This document shows, one piece after another, positions 28,574 through 37,456 of a stretch of DNA of 64,000 nucleotides. The notes under the pieces are model-generated. The model was given only the letters and a program-made list of their open reading frames with translations. It did no database searches and was not told where the DNA came from. Location: assembly GCA_002706765.1 (NCBI GenBank), contig PAJV01000020.1, positions 62,001 to 126,000 on the forward strand, written 5' to 3'. The translations under genes and the position numbers were made by a program. Each line of letters starts with the position of its first letter. Position 1 is the first letter of the stretch. Source of the stretch: Gimesia sp. GTDB taxonomy: Bacteria > Planctomycetota > Planctomycetia > Planctomycetales > Planctomycetaceae.

Positions 28574-29590
28574 ATGAACCAGCCAGAAACCACTGAAGAG
28601 CCTGTTGTTCTGCAGGCAGAAGCCAACCATTTCAAGCAGGTTTTTAACGAAGTCCGGTCCGAAATCGCACGGATGATTGTCGGGCAGGAACGTGTGGTGG
28701 AATCAACTCTCTACGCCTTGTTTTGTGGCGGCAATGTTCTCCTGGAAGGCGTGCCGGGGCTGGGAAAAACAGAACTGGTCAAAGCATTGTCACGCGTGCT
28801 GGACCTGAACTTCCAGCGCATCCAGTTTACTCCGGACCTGATGCCGGCTGATATCATCGGAACCAACATCATGAGTACCGATGAAACGGGAACCTACCGT
28901 TTTGAATTTCGCAAGGGACCAATCTTCACGCAGCTGCTGCTGGCGGATGAAATTAACCGTGCTTCTCCGAAAACTCAGTCTGCACTTCTGGAAACCATGC
29001 AGGAAGGCACAGTGACTGCGGGGGGAACTCACTTTCGGCTCGATCAACCTTTTTTCGTCATGGCGACACAAAACCCGATTGAACAGGAAGGGACATACCC
29101 GTTGCCTGAAGCACAGCTGGATCGTTTCATGTTCAAAATCAACGTCCCGTTTCCCAGTCGGAGCGAACTGAATACGATCGTCCAGCAGACGATTCTGAAA
29201 CAACCTGTTGAACTGAAGAAGCTGCTCAACAGTCAACAGATCCTGGAACTGCGCAGCATACTGGAAAAAGTGGTCGTGGTCGAACCAATTCGTGATTATG
29301 CAATCCGTCTTGTGCTTTCAACTCATCCCGGGACCGATTTTGCCGTCGATGATATCCGCCGTTTTGTGCATTGGGGAGCCAGTCCCCGTGCCGCCCAGTC
29401 ATTAATTAAAGCAGCCCGGGTTAGGGCGCTCAGTGAAGGCCGCGCTCATGTTGCTTATGAAGATGTGCGTTATTTTGCCAACGAAGTATTACAACACCGC
29501 GTGCTGTTAAATTATGACGGGCAGGCGGAAAACATCAGCGTGAAAGATCTGGTAGAACGAATCTGCCAGGAATTACCGGAAAAGGAATAA
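28574..29590 (+). CDS. MoxR-type AAA+ ATPase
   Basis: 338 residues, cytoplasmic chaperone-like AAA+ protein. Walker A GVPGLGKT (59-66), Walker B LLLADEIN (121-128), sensor 1 MATQNPIEQEGTYPLPEAQL (about 158-177) and an arginine-finger/sensor 2 C-terminal lid. MoxR proteins act on vWA-domain partners, often to load metal or assemble complexes (family knowledge); DUF58 and vWA genes lie directly beside it here. GGAG lies eight bases before the ATG. Gap to the DUF58 gene is six bases. Confidence 0.95.
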   Translation: MNQPETTEEPVVLQAEANHFKQVFNEVRSEIARMIVGQERVVESTLYALFCGGNVLLEGVPGLGKTELVKALSRVLDLNFQRIQFTPDLMPADIIGTNIMSTDETGTYRFEFRKGPIFTQLLLADEINRASPKTQSALLETMQEGTVTAGGTHFRLDQPFFVMATQNPIEQEGTYPLPEAQLDRFMFKINVPFPSRSELNTIVQQTILKQPVELKKLLNSQQILELRSILEKVVVVEPIRDYAIRLVLSTHPGTDFAVDDIRRFVHWGASPRAAQSLIKAARVRALSEGRAHVAYEDVRYFANEVLQHRVLLNYDGQAENISVKDLVERICQELPEKE

Positions 29591-29596
29591 GCTCAA

Positions 29597-30502
29597 GTGT
29601 CTGAAGCAACTCCCGTCAGCCAGTTCACAACACTGTTTGATAACAAAACGTTATCAATGTTGGAGCGAATGCGCTTAAATCCTACACGACGACTGACCAA
29701 TCGCAGTCGTGGAGAACATCTTTCCGGGAAGGGAGGCACGAGTACTGAATTTTCGGATTACCGCAATTACGTTCCTGGCGATGATGTGCGTTATATAGAC
29801 TGGAATATCTTCTCCCGCTTGAACCGTCCGTTCATGAAACAGTATCAGCATGAAGAAGAAATGCATGTGGTTTTAATTCTTGATGCTTCGACTTCGATGG
29901 ATTACGAAGAGAAATTTCAGCGGTGTCGACAGTTGGCAGCCGCTTTTGGTGTTATGGGGCTGCTCAATTTTGAAAAAGTCAGTGCCTATGTCTGTCATAA
30001 CCGGGGAGGGCGCCCCCAACAGTTCCAGCCGACGACAGGTCGCGGCAGTATGAGACGGCTGTTTGAATTTCTTACGCAAATTGAACCGGGCGGCGATTCT
30101 CCCATTGAGAGTGCGGTTGATGACGTCCTGCGAATGCACCGTGGTCGCGGGATCGCGATCCTGCTGTCGGACTTCGAATCCTTTGGTGATCTGCAACGCC
30201 CGATGAACCTGCTTTACAGCTCTGGCCTGGAAATCTTTGGTGTGCAGATTCTGGCTCCTTCTGAAGTGAATCCTGAAATCAATGGAGATTTGAGACTGGT
30301 AGACAGTGAAAGTGGTCAGACCCTGGATATTTCCTCTGCTGGAGATCTGTTAGGCCTGTATCACGAACATCGCAGTTTACTGGAAGAGCATCTGGCGTCT
30401 CTCTGTCGTCAGCGTTCCGGAAAATTCCTGATGGTAAACAGTGGCGATTCCCTGGAACATGTCCTGTTTGATCAGTTGAGACGGAAAGGCTGGGTTGTAT
30501 GA
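29597..30502 (+). CDS. DUF58 vWA-fold protein
   Basis: 301 residues, soluble (no membrane helix or signal). Starts with GTG at 29597. DUF58 core RYIDWNIFSRLNRPFMKQY (65-83) and an intact MIDAS Asp96-Ala-Ser98-Thr-Ser100 followed by MDYEEKF. DUF58 proteins are regular partners of MoxR ATPases. It follows moxR by six bases and overlaps the next vWA gene by four (ATGA), so the three are translated together. Confidence 0.92.
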   Translation: MSEATPVSQFTTLFDNKTLSMLERMRLNPTRRLTNRSRGEHLSGKGGTSTEFSDYRNYVPGDDVRYIDWNIFSRLNRPFMKQYQHEEEMHVVLILDASTSMDYEEKFQRCRQLAAAFGVMGLLNFEKVSAYVCHNRGGRPQQFQPTTGRGSMRRLFEFLTQIEPGGDSPIESAVDDVLRMHRGRGIAILLSDFESFGDLQRPMNLLYSSGLEIFGVQILAPSEVNPEINGDLRLVDSESGQTLDISSAGDLLGLYHEHRSLLEEHLASLCRQRSGKFLMVNSGDSLEHVLFDQLRRKGWVV

Positions 30503-32382
30503 ATTTCTGGCCCGGATTTTACGCTCTGCAAAGCGCCTGGTACCTGCTCCTGCTGGTGCCATTACTTATCTTTTATTTCCTTAAATTAAAACGCCCCCAT
30601 CAGCGTGTGCCTTCACTGGCACTCTGGAGTCAGGTGATCAACGATCGTCGTGTGAATTCGCCGTTCCAGAAGTTTAAACGCAGTATCCTGCTGCTTTTAC
30701 AGATCCTGCTGCTGCTGTTTCTGGTTCTGGCATTGATGCAACCCTATGTTCAAAGTGGCGCGGAACGTGCTGAATACCTGCCGATTTTAATCGACTGTTC
30801 TGCCAGTATGGCTGCCACCGATTCGCAATCGGGTAAAACGCGATTGGATCTGGCGAAAGAACGGGTTTCAGAATTGATTGACAACATGCTGCCCGATCAG
30901 CGTCTCTCGCTGGTTGCCGTCAGTTCCACCGCCCGTCGGCTAACGGCATTTACCGACAATCAGCGAGTCTTGAAGAAAGCGCTTACCGATTTGGCGGTCG
31001 ATGATGTTCCCAGTCAGCTTGAAGATGCGCTCCGCATGACACAGGCCCTGTCGCGCACCGCCCCGATTAAATCGGTGCTGTTTTACTCCGATGGCAACTT
31101 TCCCCGCGAGGTGGATTTTGAACTGCCCTTCGATTTAAACTTTCAGTTACTTCCGGCGGCAGGGGCAAATATCGGGATTACTTCTTTCAATGCCCGTAAA
31201 AACCAGGCTGGTAACTGGGACGTCTTCATACGAATCGAAAACTCCCGACAGGCAGACAGCCCGGCTGAAGTCGAGTTGCTACAGGATGGAACCAGTATCG
31301 CCAAAGAAGAGGTCATACTGGGGAGTGGTGACTCCCAGCGACTGGAGTTCTCGGTTGCTGCTGATAAAGAATCCCGTCTGGAAGCCGTTTTAAATCCAGG
31401 TTCTCATGACAGTCTGGCCGCTGATAATCGTGCGTTTCTCACTATTCCTCAATCCAGATCGCTGTTGATTTACATTGATCCTGAATTAGCCAGTTATCGT
31501 TATGCACTGGCTGATAATCAGGAGTTTCTTGTGTATCCACAGGAAAATAATTCGACAACTCCCCCTGAATTCGATCTGATTATCGGCAGCACTGAGAAAG
31601 ATCTGGCTAAGCCGGGCTTGGTAAAACTGGGAATCGGCTTTATCCCCGAAGAGTTAAACAAGCTGATCACGCTGGAGAATAATCTGACTGATGTCGTCGA
31701 CTGGAATCGCAGTTCATCTTTATTACGCCATGTTGAGTTGGCCGATGTGCAGATTTCCCAGCAACCGGTGTGGCTGGAGAATGCCAACGTTGAAGATCTG
31801 GAAGCACTGGGGTATGAAGTTCTCATTCATGGTCGGCTCGGGCCTTTGTTATTACAGAAGCGCACTGCGGGGGAACTGGAATTCTATTTTCTGTTCAATA
31901 CTGATCGCTCCACGATGCCTTATCGGGTCGGTTTCCCGATTATGGTTTCGAACCTGATTCAACTGACCTTACAGGAAGCCGGAATTTCTGAAGCCCAGGC
32001 AGCAGCGACGCCGGTTCTGCCGCCACTGGCGCTTCAACCGGAAAGCCAGTATGAAATCGTAACCCCCACGGGCCATGAATTACGTGCAGAGAGTGATGAT
32101 AATGGACGAGTCTCAGGAATCGCCGCTTTGCATACCGGAGAGTATACCGTTAGCGGGGCAGGGGCCGACAATACGAAAATCAGCGTAAGTCTTTTAAACC
32201 CTTTGGAGACTTCCCTCGTTGCTGTAGAAGAAATCCAGTTCAGCGAAGTGCCCGTCACTGCGACAGAGGCTCAGATCGACAGTGACAAACCGCTCTGGGG
32301 CGAATTTGCTTTCATTGCCTTTCTGTTGCTGTTGGGAGAATGGTGGTATTTTCAGAAACGCCCGGCCGGAACGATATCGTAA
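30499..32382 (+). CDS. BatA-like membrane protein with vWA domain
   Basis: 627 residues. BatA-type N-terminus: membrane helix about 13-28, conserved KRPHQRVPSLALWSQV, second helix 63-82. MIDAS Asp99, Ser101, Ser103 (ILIDCSASMA). A long beta-rich extracytoplasmic region and a C-terminal helix (about 601-617, GEFAFIAFLLLLGEWW) follow. Partner of the DUF58 and MoxR proteins by family logic; the vWA domain faces the periplasm in such proteins. The start ATG overlaps the DUF58 stop by four bases. Confidence 0.87.
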   Translation: MNFWPGFYALQSAWYLLLLVPLLIFYFLKLKRPHQRVPSLALWSQVINDRRVNSPFQKFKRSILLLLQILLLLFLVLALMQPYVQSGAERAEYLPILIDCSASMAATDSQSGKTRLDLAKERVSELIDNMLPDQRLSLVAVSSTARRLTAFTDNQRVLKKALTDLAVDDVPSQLEDALRMTQALSRTAPIKSVLFYSDGNFPREVDFELPFDLNFQLLPAAGANIGITSFNARKNQAGNWDVFIRIENSRQADSPAEVELLQDGTSIAKEEVILGSGDSQRLEFSVAADKESRLEAVLNPGSHDSLAADNRAFLTIPQSRSLLIYIDPELASYRYALADNQEFLVYPQENNSTTPPEFDLIIGSTEKDLAKPGLVKLGIGFIPEELNKLITLENNLTDVVDWNRSSSLLRHVELADVQISQQPVWLENANVEDLEALGYEVLIHGRLGPLLLQKRTAGELEFYFLFNTDRSTMPYRVGFPIMVSNLIQLTLQEAGISEAQAAATPVLPPLALQPESQYEIVTPTGHELRAESDDNGRVSGIAALHTGEYTVSGAGADNTKISVSLLNPLETSLVAVEEIQFSEVPVTATEAQIDSDKPLWGEFAFIAFLLLLGEWWYFQKRPAGTIS

Positions 32383-32412
32383 TCAGGACATAACTAAACA
32401 GGTTGAAAACGT

Positions 32413-34590
32413 ATGAACTGGAAAGTCCTGCAACTGATCTTGATACATTGTGCGTTCTCAGCACAACTGGTCATAGCGCAGAGTGCTCCGATCACGGTCG
32501 ATATTTACCAGACGACCCAGTTCCCTAAGGGCAATGGTCCGATTTCACTCGTCTGGCAATGTTCAGTCTCCACTCCTGATCTGCTGGAAGGACACTTTCT
32601 GGTCTCTGCCTATGATGGAGTGGAAAAGTATGGTGAATTTCAGTCGCATGATGTGGCATTGCATTCGGGTTTCCATGAGGTCCCCATGCTGTTGCCTGCG
32701 ATGAAAGTAGACAATCCCTATTCCGAGTTAAAATTACGCCTCAGTTTTGTCACATCCCAGGCACGCTATGATTTTAAAGACCCTTACACGCTGAAAGTCG
32801 GACGCAAGTATCAGCGAACCCTGGCAATTGGTATCTGCGATCCCTTTGATGGAACGTTATCGCCTGATTTAAAAACATTTCTGGATCAATTAAAATTCGA
32901 AGCGATCAGTCCCAAAGAACCGGTGCAGATCAATTTTCAGCAGTATGAGATCCCCGCTCACATCGCCAGGCAGAGCGCGATCGGTAGCGAACCTCTCAAG
33001 CTCAGATTGAAAACCTATTCGGTCCACCTGCATCCGGAAGAATATCCCCAACTTCCTGTGGACTGTCATCAGTATGATATTCTTGTGATTACAGCCCGCG
33101 GCCTGGAAACATTAGAGTCGCGTCATATGAAAGCGATTCTGCAGTGGGTCCGTTCTGGTGGCAGCATATGCGTGCTTCCCGGTGAATCGATCGGGAGAAA
33201 TCAACTGGAGTTTCTCAATACCCTGCGGGAAAGCGAAGCAAACTCACCCCTGTTACAGAATTCCGAGGGGCAAATCGATTTCTCCGAGACGAATCAAATT
33301 CTATTTGCCAGGACGGGATGGGGAAGGACGATTATCCTCCGCCAGCAGGCATTGGAAAAAAAGTTGCTGACATCAGAAGAGCTGGCCCGGATTCCGTTTT
33401 TTTTATGGAAGTTGAGACATTCGCAACGGGACTATTATGAAAAACAGCATCGCTGGGACGAGCAGAAACTGCTTCAGGATTATTTTCAGAAAGAAAAACA
33501 GACGAATTATCATTTTCTGAATGCGTATACTGCTTCGGAAATGCTGAGCCTGGCATATCAACCCATTTATACGGGAGGGACATTAATCAGTGATCTTATG
33601 CCGGCTGAATTACAGATTGTTCCGACGTGGGTGATCGGTATCATTCTGCTGGGCTATGTCGCGATGATCGGCCCCGGCGAGTATTATCTGCTGGGATACT
33701 TTAAAATACGACGATTCACCTGGATCACATTTCCTGCCATCTCTATCTGTGTTGCTTTATTTGCTTTTGTGATCTCCGACTATTTTATGCAGGCATCTCA
33801 CGAGCGCAAAACACTGTCGATTGTTGACCTGGACAACCAGGGCTTACCGGTCAGAGAGAATGAGATTGAACTGCTCTTCACGGGTTCTTATCAGACCATT
33901 GAAACCAGGGTCAAGTCCGGGTTATTCAGTCCACTCAATCAGACGGAACTGGGCAGGGGAATGTACAATTACAATGCCCCTCAGAACAGTTCACCTGCGA
34001 TGGTCGGAGCGCCTTTTTATCAGGGATCGATTCCGACTCAGTACTCTGTTTATCAACGGATGCCTCAATGGACGCCTCAGTTAAACCGGATCGTCAATAA
34101 TTACCCGCAGCAAGAACTGCCTGACTTCGACTGGGCGTCGATCACTGTGGATCAGCTGAATTCAGACAACCGACGCGAGACACTGAAAACACAGGTTAAA
34201 CAGAAATTCGGCGAGAATGCCATTCTGCTGATTTATCAAGGAACGCAATCTGGAAAACCGAAGCGATTTCCCAGCTTTCAAAGTATTCCTCGGGTAGGCA
34301 ACCCAATACAAACCCGGGGGAACACTACATTATTAAATCCAGTACAGAGCCCTGATGCCCGTTACGGAATTCAGCCCCAGGACCAACCATGCTTTATGGA
34401 CGATCTGTGCGTTCGTCAACAGACGGGTTTATTTCAGATCGTCTCCCAAACGTCACCGGCAGGCGGAAGTAATTTCGAGGACTTGAGTATCCTGGACTCC
34501 TCTGATCCCCGTCAATGGCTGGTAGTCGTTTATGTTCCAGGCAACGAGCGGGATACCATTTATCGCCAGTTTATTGTGTCAGACATTTAA
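32413..34590 (+). CDS. Exported membrane protein with Rossmann-like and beta-sandwich parts (first ABC-2 module)
   Basis: 725 residues. Signal peptide at 1-22 (QLILIHCAFSAQLVIAQ). Beta-rich N-terminal region, then a GATase/ThuA-like flavodoxin stretch (about 222-256, YDILVITARGLETLE, WVRSGGSICVLPGE). Membrane helices about 405-423 (IIGPGEYYLLG-type boundary) and 438-456. The rest is extracytoplasmic, with Gln/Asn/Pro-rich stretches (about 510-560). I do not know the family. The 642-residue protein at 37453-39381 has the same layout. Followed 41 bases later by an ABC-2 ATPase gene. Confidence 0.7.
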   Translation: MNWKVLQLILIHCAFSAQLVIAQSAPITVDIYQTTQFPKGNGPISLVWQCSVSTPDLLEGHFLVSAYDGVEKYGEFQSHDVALHSGFHEVPMLLPAMKVDNPYSELKLRLSFVTSQARYDFKDPYTLKVGRKYQRTLAIGICDPFDGTLSPDLKTFLDQLKFEAISPKEPVQINFQQYEIPAHIARQSAIGSEPLKLRLKTYSVHLHPEEYPQLPVDCHQYDILVITARGLETLESRHMKAILQWVRSGGSICVLPGESIGRNQLEFLNTLRESEANSPLLQNSEGQIDFSETNQILFARTGWGRTIILRQQALEKKLLTSEELARIPFFLWKLRHSQRDYYEKQHRWDEQKLLQDYFQKEKQTNYHFLNAYTASEMLSLAYQPIYTGGTLISDLMPAELQIVPTWVIGIILLGYVAMIGPGEYYLLGYFKIRRFTWITFPAISICVALFAFVISDYFMQASHERKTLSIVDLDNQGLPVRENEIELLFTGSYQTIETRVKSGLFSPLNQTELGRGMYNYNAPQNSSPAMVGAPFYQGSIPTQYSVYQRMPQWTPQLNRIVNNYPQQELPDFDWASITVDQLNSDNRRETLKTQVKQKFGENAILLIYQGTQSGKPKRFPSFQSIPRVGNPIQTRGNTTLLNPVQSPDARYGIQPQDQPCFMDDLCVRQQTGLFQIVSQTSPAGGSNFEDLSILDSSDPRQWLVVVYVPGNERDTIYRQFIVSDI

Positions 34591-34631
34591 AATTCTCACT
34601 CCCTTCTTCAGTTAGAACGTTTTCCAGTCCT

Positions 34632-35579
34632 ATGAGCACACAACCTGCAATGGTGGAAGTCAAAAATCTTTGGGTCCGATATGGAAAATACGAAGCCGTC
34701 AAAGGCATTTCCTTTTCCATACCGAAGGGAGAAGTCTTTGGCTTTATCGGGCCGAATGGTGCAGGCAAATCATCGACTATAAAAGTTCTGGCGACTCTGC
34801 AGCGTGAGTATGACTGTGATGCGGTCAAGATCAATGGGATTTCCGTCAAGAAAGCGCCGCATCTGATCAGAGAAATGATCGGTTACATGCCGGACTTTTT
34901 TGGAGTCTATGAAGATCTGACTGCCCGGGAGTACCTGCATTTTTTCGCAGCCGCTTATCGCATCAACCGTACGCGTCGGAAGGCTATTGTGAACGACGTA
35001 CTGGAATTAACTGATCTGACGGAAAAAATCGACGCCCCTGTAGATTCACTCTCCCGCGGAATGAAGCAACGCCTGGCACTGGCGCGGGTGCTGTTGCACG
35101 ATCCTGATCTGTTATTACTGGATGAACCGGCCAGCGGGTTGGACCCGCGCGCTCGAATCGAGGTGCGGGAACTCCTGGTCGCGCTGAAGGAGATGGGCAA
35201 AACCATCATCATATCCAGTCATATTCTTCATGAGTTATCACAGCTGTGTACCAGCATCGGGATTATTGAAGCGGGACAGTTTGTGACCCAGGGTTCTTTA
35301 GATCATATTTATAAACGGCTGGAGCTCAGTCGTGTAGTCCATGTGCAGATTGTGGGTGAAATGAATGGTATCTGCCAGAAAATTGAATCATTCGAGGGAG
35401 TCAAGTCGGTCAGCGTCCAGGCAGACCGCATCGCGATACAACTTCAGGAAGATCAACTGGCAGTAGAAGATTTACATGCCCGACTGGCTGCAACGGGAGT
35501 AAAAATTCGCATGTTTCAGGCTGAAGCCATGGATATGGAAACCGTTTTCATGAAACTGACAGAAGGGAAGACGGCATGA
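34632..35579 (+). CDS. ABC-2 type transporter ATPase (first copy)
   Basis: 315 residues from the ATG at 34632; the frame is open for 39 more codons upstream, but that stretch overlaps the coding end of the previous gene and looks non-homologous. Walker A GPNGAGKS (40-47), signature LSRGM (140-144), Walker B LLLLDEP (160-166) followed by ASGLDPRARIE, the usual ABC-2 (CcmA-like) form. The C-terminal ~90 residues are a regulatory extension. It pairs with the permease whose start overlaps its stop by four bases. Confidence 0.93.
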   Translation: MSTQPAMVEVKNLWVRYGKYEAVKGISFSIPKGEVFGFIGPNGAGKSSTIKVLATLQREYDCDAVKINGISVKKAPHLIREMIGYMPDFFGVYEDLTAREYLHFFAAAYRINRTRRKAIVNDVLELTDLTEKIDAPVDSLSRGMKQRLALARVLLHDPDLLLLDEPASGLDPRARIEVRELLVALKEMGKTIIISSHILHELSQLCTSIGIIEAGQFVTQGSLDHIYKRLELSRVVHVQIVGEMNGICQKIESFEGVKSVSVQADRIAIQLQEDQLAVEDLHARLAATGVKIRMFQAEAMDMETVFMKLTEGKTA

Positions 35580-37456
35580 AACGACGACTACTCCAGTTCG
35601 GGCTGCCTTTGCTCTCCAAAGAATTAACCGAAATGGCAAACCGCCGCCGGACCTACATTATTCGTACGATCTATGCACTGCTGTTCCTGGGATGCGTGGG
35701 CTTTATCTATATGGACAGTATGGTCCCCCAAATGAGTAATCCTCTCGCAATGCTGGGGCGGGGGCGAGAAATCTTTCAAGCCATGGTCTTCCTGCAATTT
35801 GTTGCCATCTATCTCCTGTTACCTGCCATCACCTGTGGCGTGATTACCCAGGAGAAAGAACGCAACAGCCTGGGATTGTTACTGATTACTCGCTTAAGTC
35901 CTTCAACAATCATCCTCGAGAAATACCTGGGGCGGTTGATTTCCATGCTGACCTTTCTGATGCTGGGGCTGCCTATTCTGGCATTTGCTTATTCGCTGGG
36001 TGGAGTTTCTCCCGCGATGTTTATCAACGGTCTCTGGCTGCTGATTCTGGCCATGTTCCAGATCGCCGCACTGGGAGTGCTTTGCTCCAGTTTTTTCCGA
36101 ACGACCGTGGCTGCTTTCATTGCCACTTATTTACTTGGTTTTCTCCTGCTGTTTGGCTCAGCCATTGCTTCTGAATTAAATCTGCTGTTTTATGGCGATA
36201 TTATCAGAGCACTCAATAAGGTCGTAAATCAGATTCCAGGTTTCAATAACAACTTCTCGCGGGGGAGTATGGATCTCGAATTTTTATTCTTTGCTCCCTA
36301 CTGGTTTGATCGTTTTTCCTGGACTCCCGGGAGTAACTCTGTTGTCAAAACATTGATTTTCAGTCTCCCGATACTGTTGAGTACGTTAGTGTCATTAATG
36401 TTTGCGCATTATTTTCTGGTACGACGTGCCTTTTTGCCTGCGAATAACTTCCTGTTGAATCTTTTTAAATCACTGGATCGGCTGTTTTCCAGTATTAATA
36501 ACAATCGTGTGACCCGCGGGATTGTGCTGGTGAATGACTATGTGCATCTACCGGAAAGCAAGCCGATTGCCTGGCGTGAAACGTCCAAGAAATCTCTGGG
36601 CACATTCCGCTATTTGTTTCGTATTCTGGTTCTACTGGAAGTCCCGATTCTCTTTTTATGTATTATCATTGCCACCAGTAACCCGGAGCCGATTGTCCCG
36701 GGGGCGGTCATCTTATTATGGATCATCTGGGGCTTAACGGTATTGTTTCTGGCTGTCTCTGCTACGAGCCTGATCGCGGGAGAGCGGTCTCATGAAACAT
36801 TGGACGTGTTATTGACGACTCCCATTTCAGGAAGCGAACTCCTGGATCAGAAGATTGCCGGAGTCAAACGCTTATGCATGGTACTGCTGATCCCGCTGTT
36901 GACGATTGTCCTGTTTGAAGCATGGTGGAAATGGGAAAACTCACAGATGAACCGGGGAAACCAATATGAATCACAATGGCTGGCCTATCTGATCGGCTCG
37001 CTGCTGACCCTGGGGATCTACCTGCCAATGCTGGTCTACCTCTTCTGCTGGATAGGGATGAAAATCAAATCACAAACCAAGGCAATTCTGGCTGCGCTGG
37101 GAGGAATCATTGCCTGGTGTCTGCTACCGTTTATTCTGGCATTCCCGCTTTTTATTCTGATTCCCCGTTTAAACACAGATTCTCTCATTTACGGCCTGTT
37201 CCTGGGACCCGCCTCCTACGTGGTACTGAATGAAATTGCTGAATTTCATGAGTTTGGATCGACGTGGGTTCCCCTTGTCCTGAACGCCATGATCTATGGC
37301 GGATTCCTTTTACTGTTTCGAACGCTCTGCCGAAATCATATTGATGAAAATCTGGGACGCCTGGGTTATGATAACAATAGCTACTATCGTCCCGATATCG
37401 ATTCAGTCGAAGGAATTTCCTTTGATCAACAATCTCAACTGAGCTCTGATATATGA
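35576..37456 (+). CDS. ABC-2 type permease, double length (first copy)
   Basis: 626 residues with about twelve hydrophobic helices, in two halves of six: LPAITCGVITQEKERNSLGL in the first half and SLIAGERSHETLDVLLTTPI in the second are equivalent cytoplasmic hallmarks of ABC-2 permeases. The C-terminus is polar (about 40 residues). Pairs with the ATPase of the same module. Substrate unknown. Its start and its end overlap both neighbours by four bases. Confidence 0.85.
   Translation: MKRRLLQFGLPLLSKELTEMANRRRTYIIRTIYALLFLGCVGFIYMDSMVPQMSNPLAMLGRGREIFQAMVFLQFVAIYLLLPAITCGVITQEKERNSLGLLLITRLSPSTIILEKYLGRLISMLTFLMLGLPILAFAYSLGGVSPAMFINGLWLLILAMFQIAALGVLCSSFFRTTVAAFIATYLLGFLLLFGSAIASELNLLFYGDIIRALNKVVNQIPGFNNNFSRGSMDLEFLFFAPYWFDRFSWTPGSNSVVKTLIFSLPILLSTLVSLMFAHYFLVRRAFLPANNFLLNLFKSLDRLFSSINNNRVTRGIVLVNDYVHLPESKPIAWRETSKKSLGTFRYLFRILVLLEVPILFLCIIIATSNPEPIVPGAVILLWIIWGLTVLFLAVSATSLIAGERSHETLDVLLTTPISGSELLDQKIAGVKRLCMVLLIPLLTIVLFEAWWKWENSQMNRGNQYESQWLAYLIGSLLTLGIYLPMLVYLFCWIGMKIKSQTKAILAALGGIIAWCLLPFILAFPLFILIPRLNTDSLIYGLFLGPASYVVLNEIAEFHEFGSTWVPLVLNAMIYGGFLLLFRTLCRNHIDENLGRLGYDNNSYYRPDIDSVEGISFDQQSQLSSDI

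Noticed and set aside
34515-34631. Upstream extension of the first ABC-2 ATPase
   Set aside because: It covers the coding end of the previous gene and is not ABC-like; the ATG at 34632 fits the family start.
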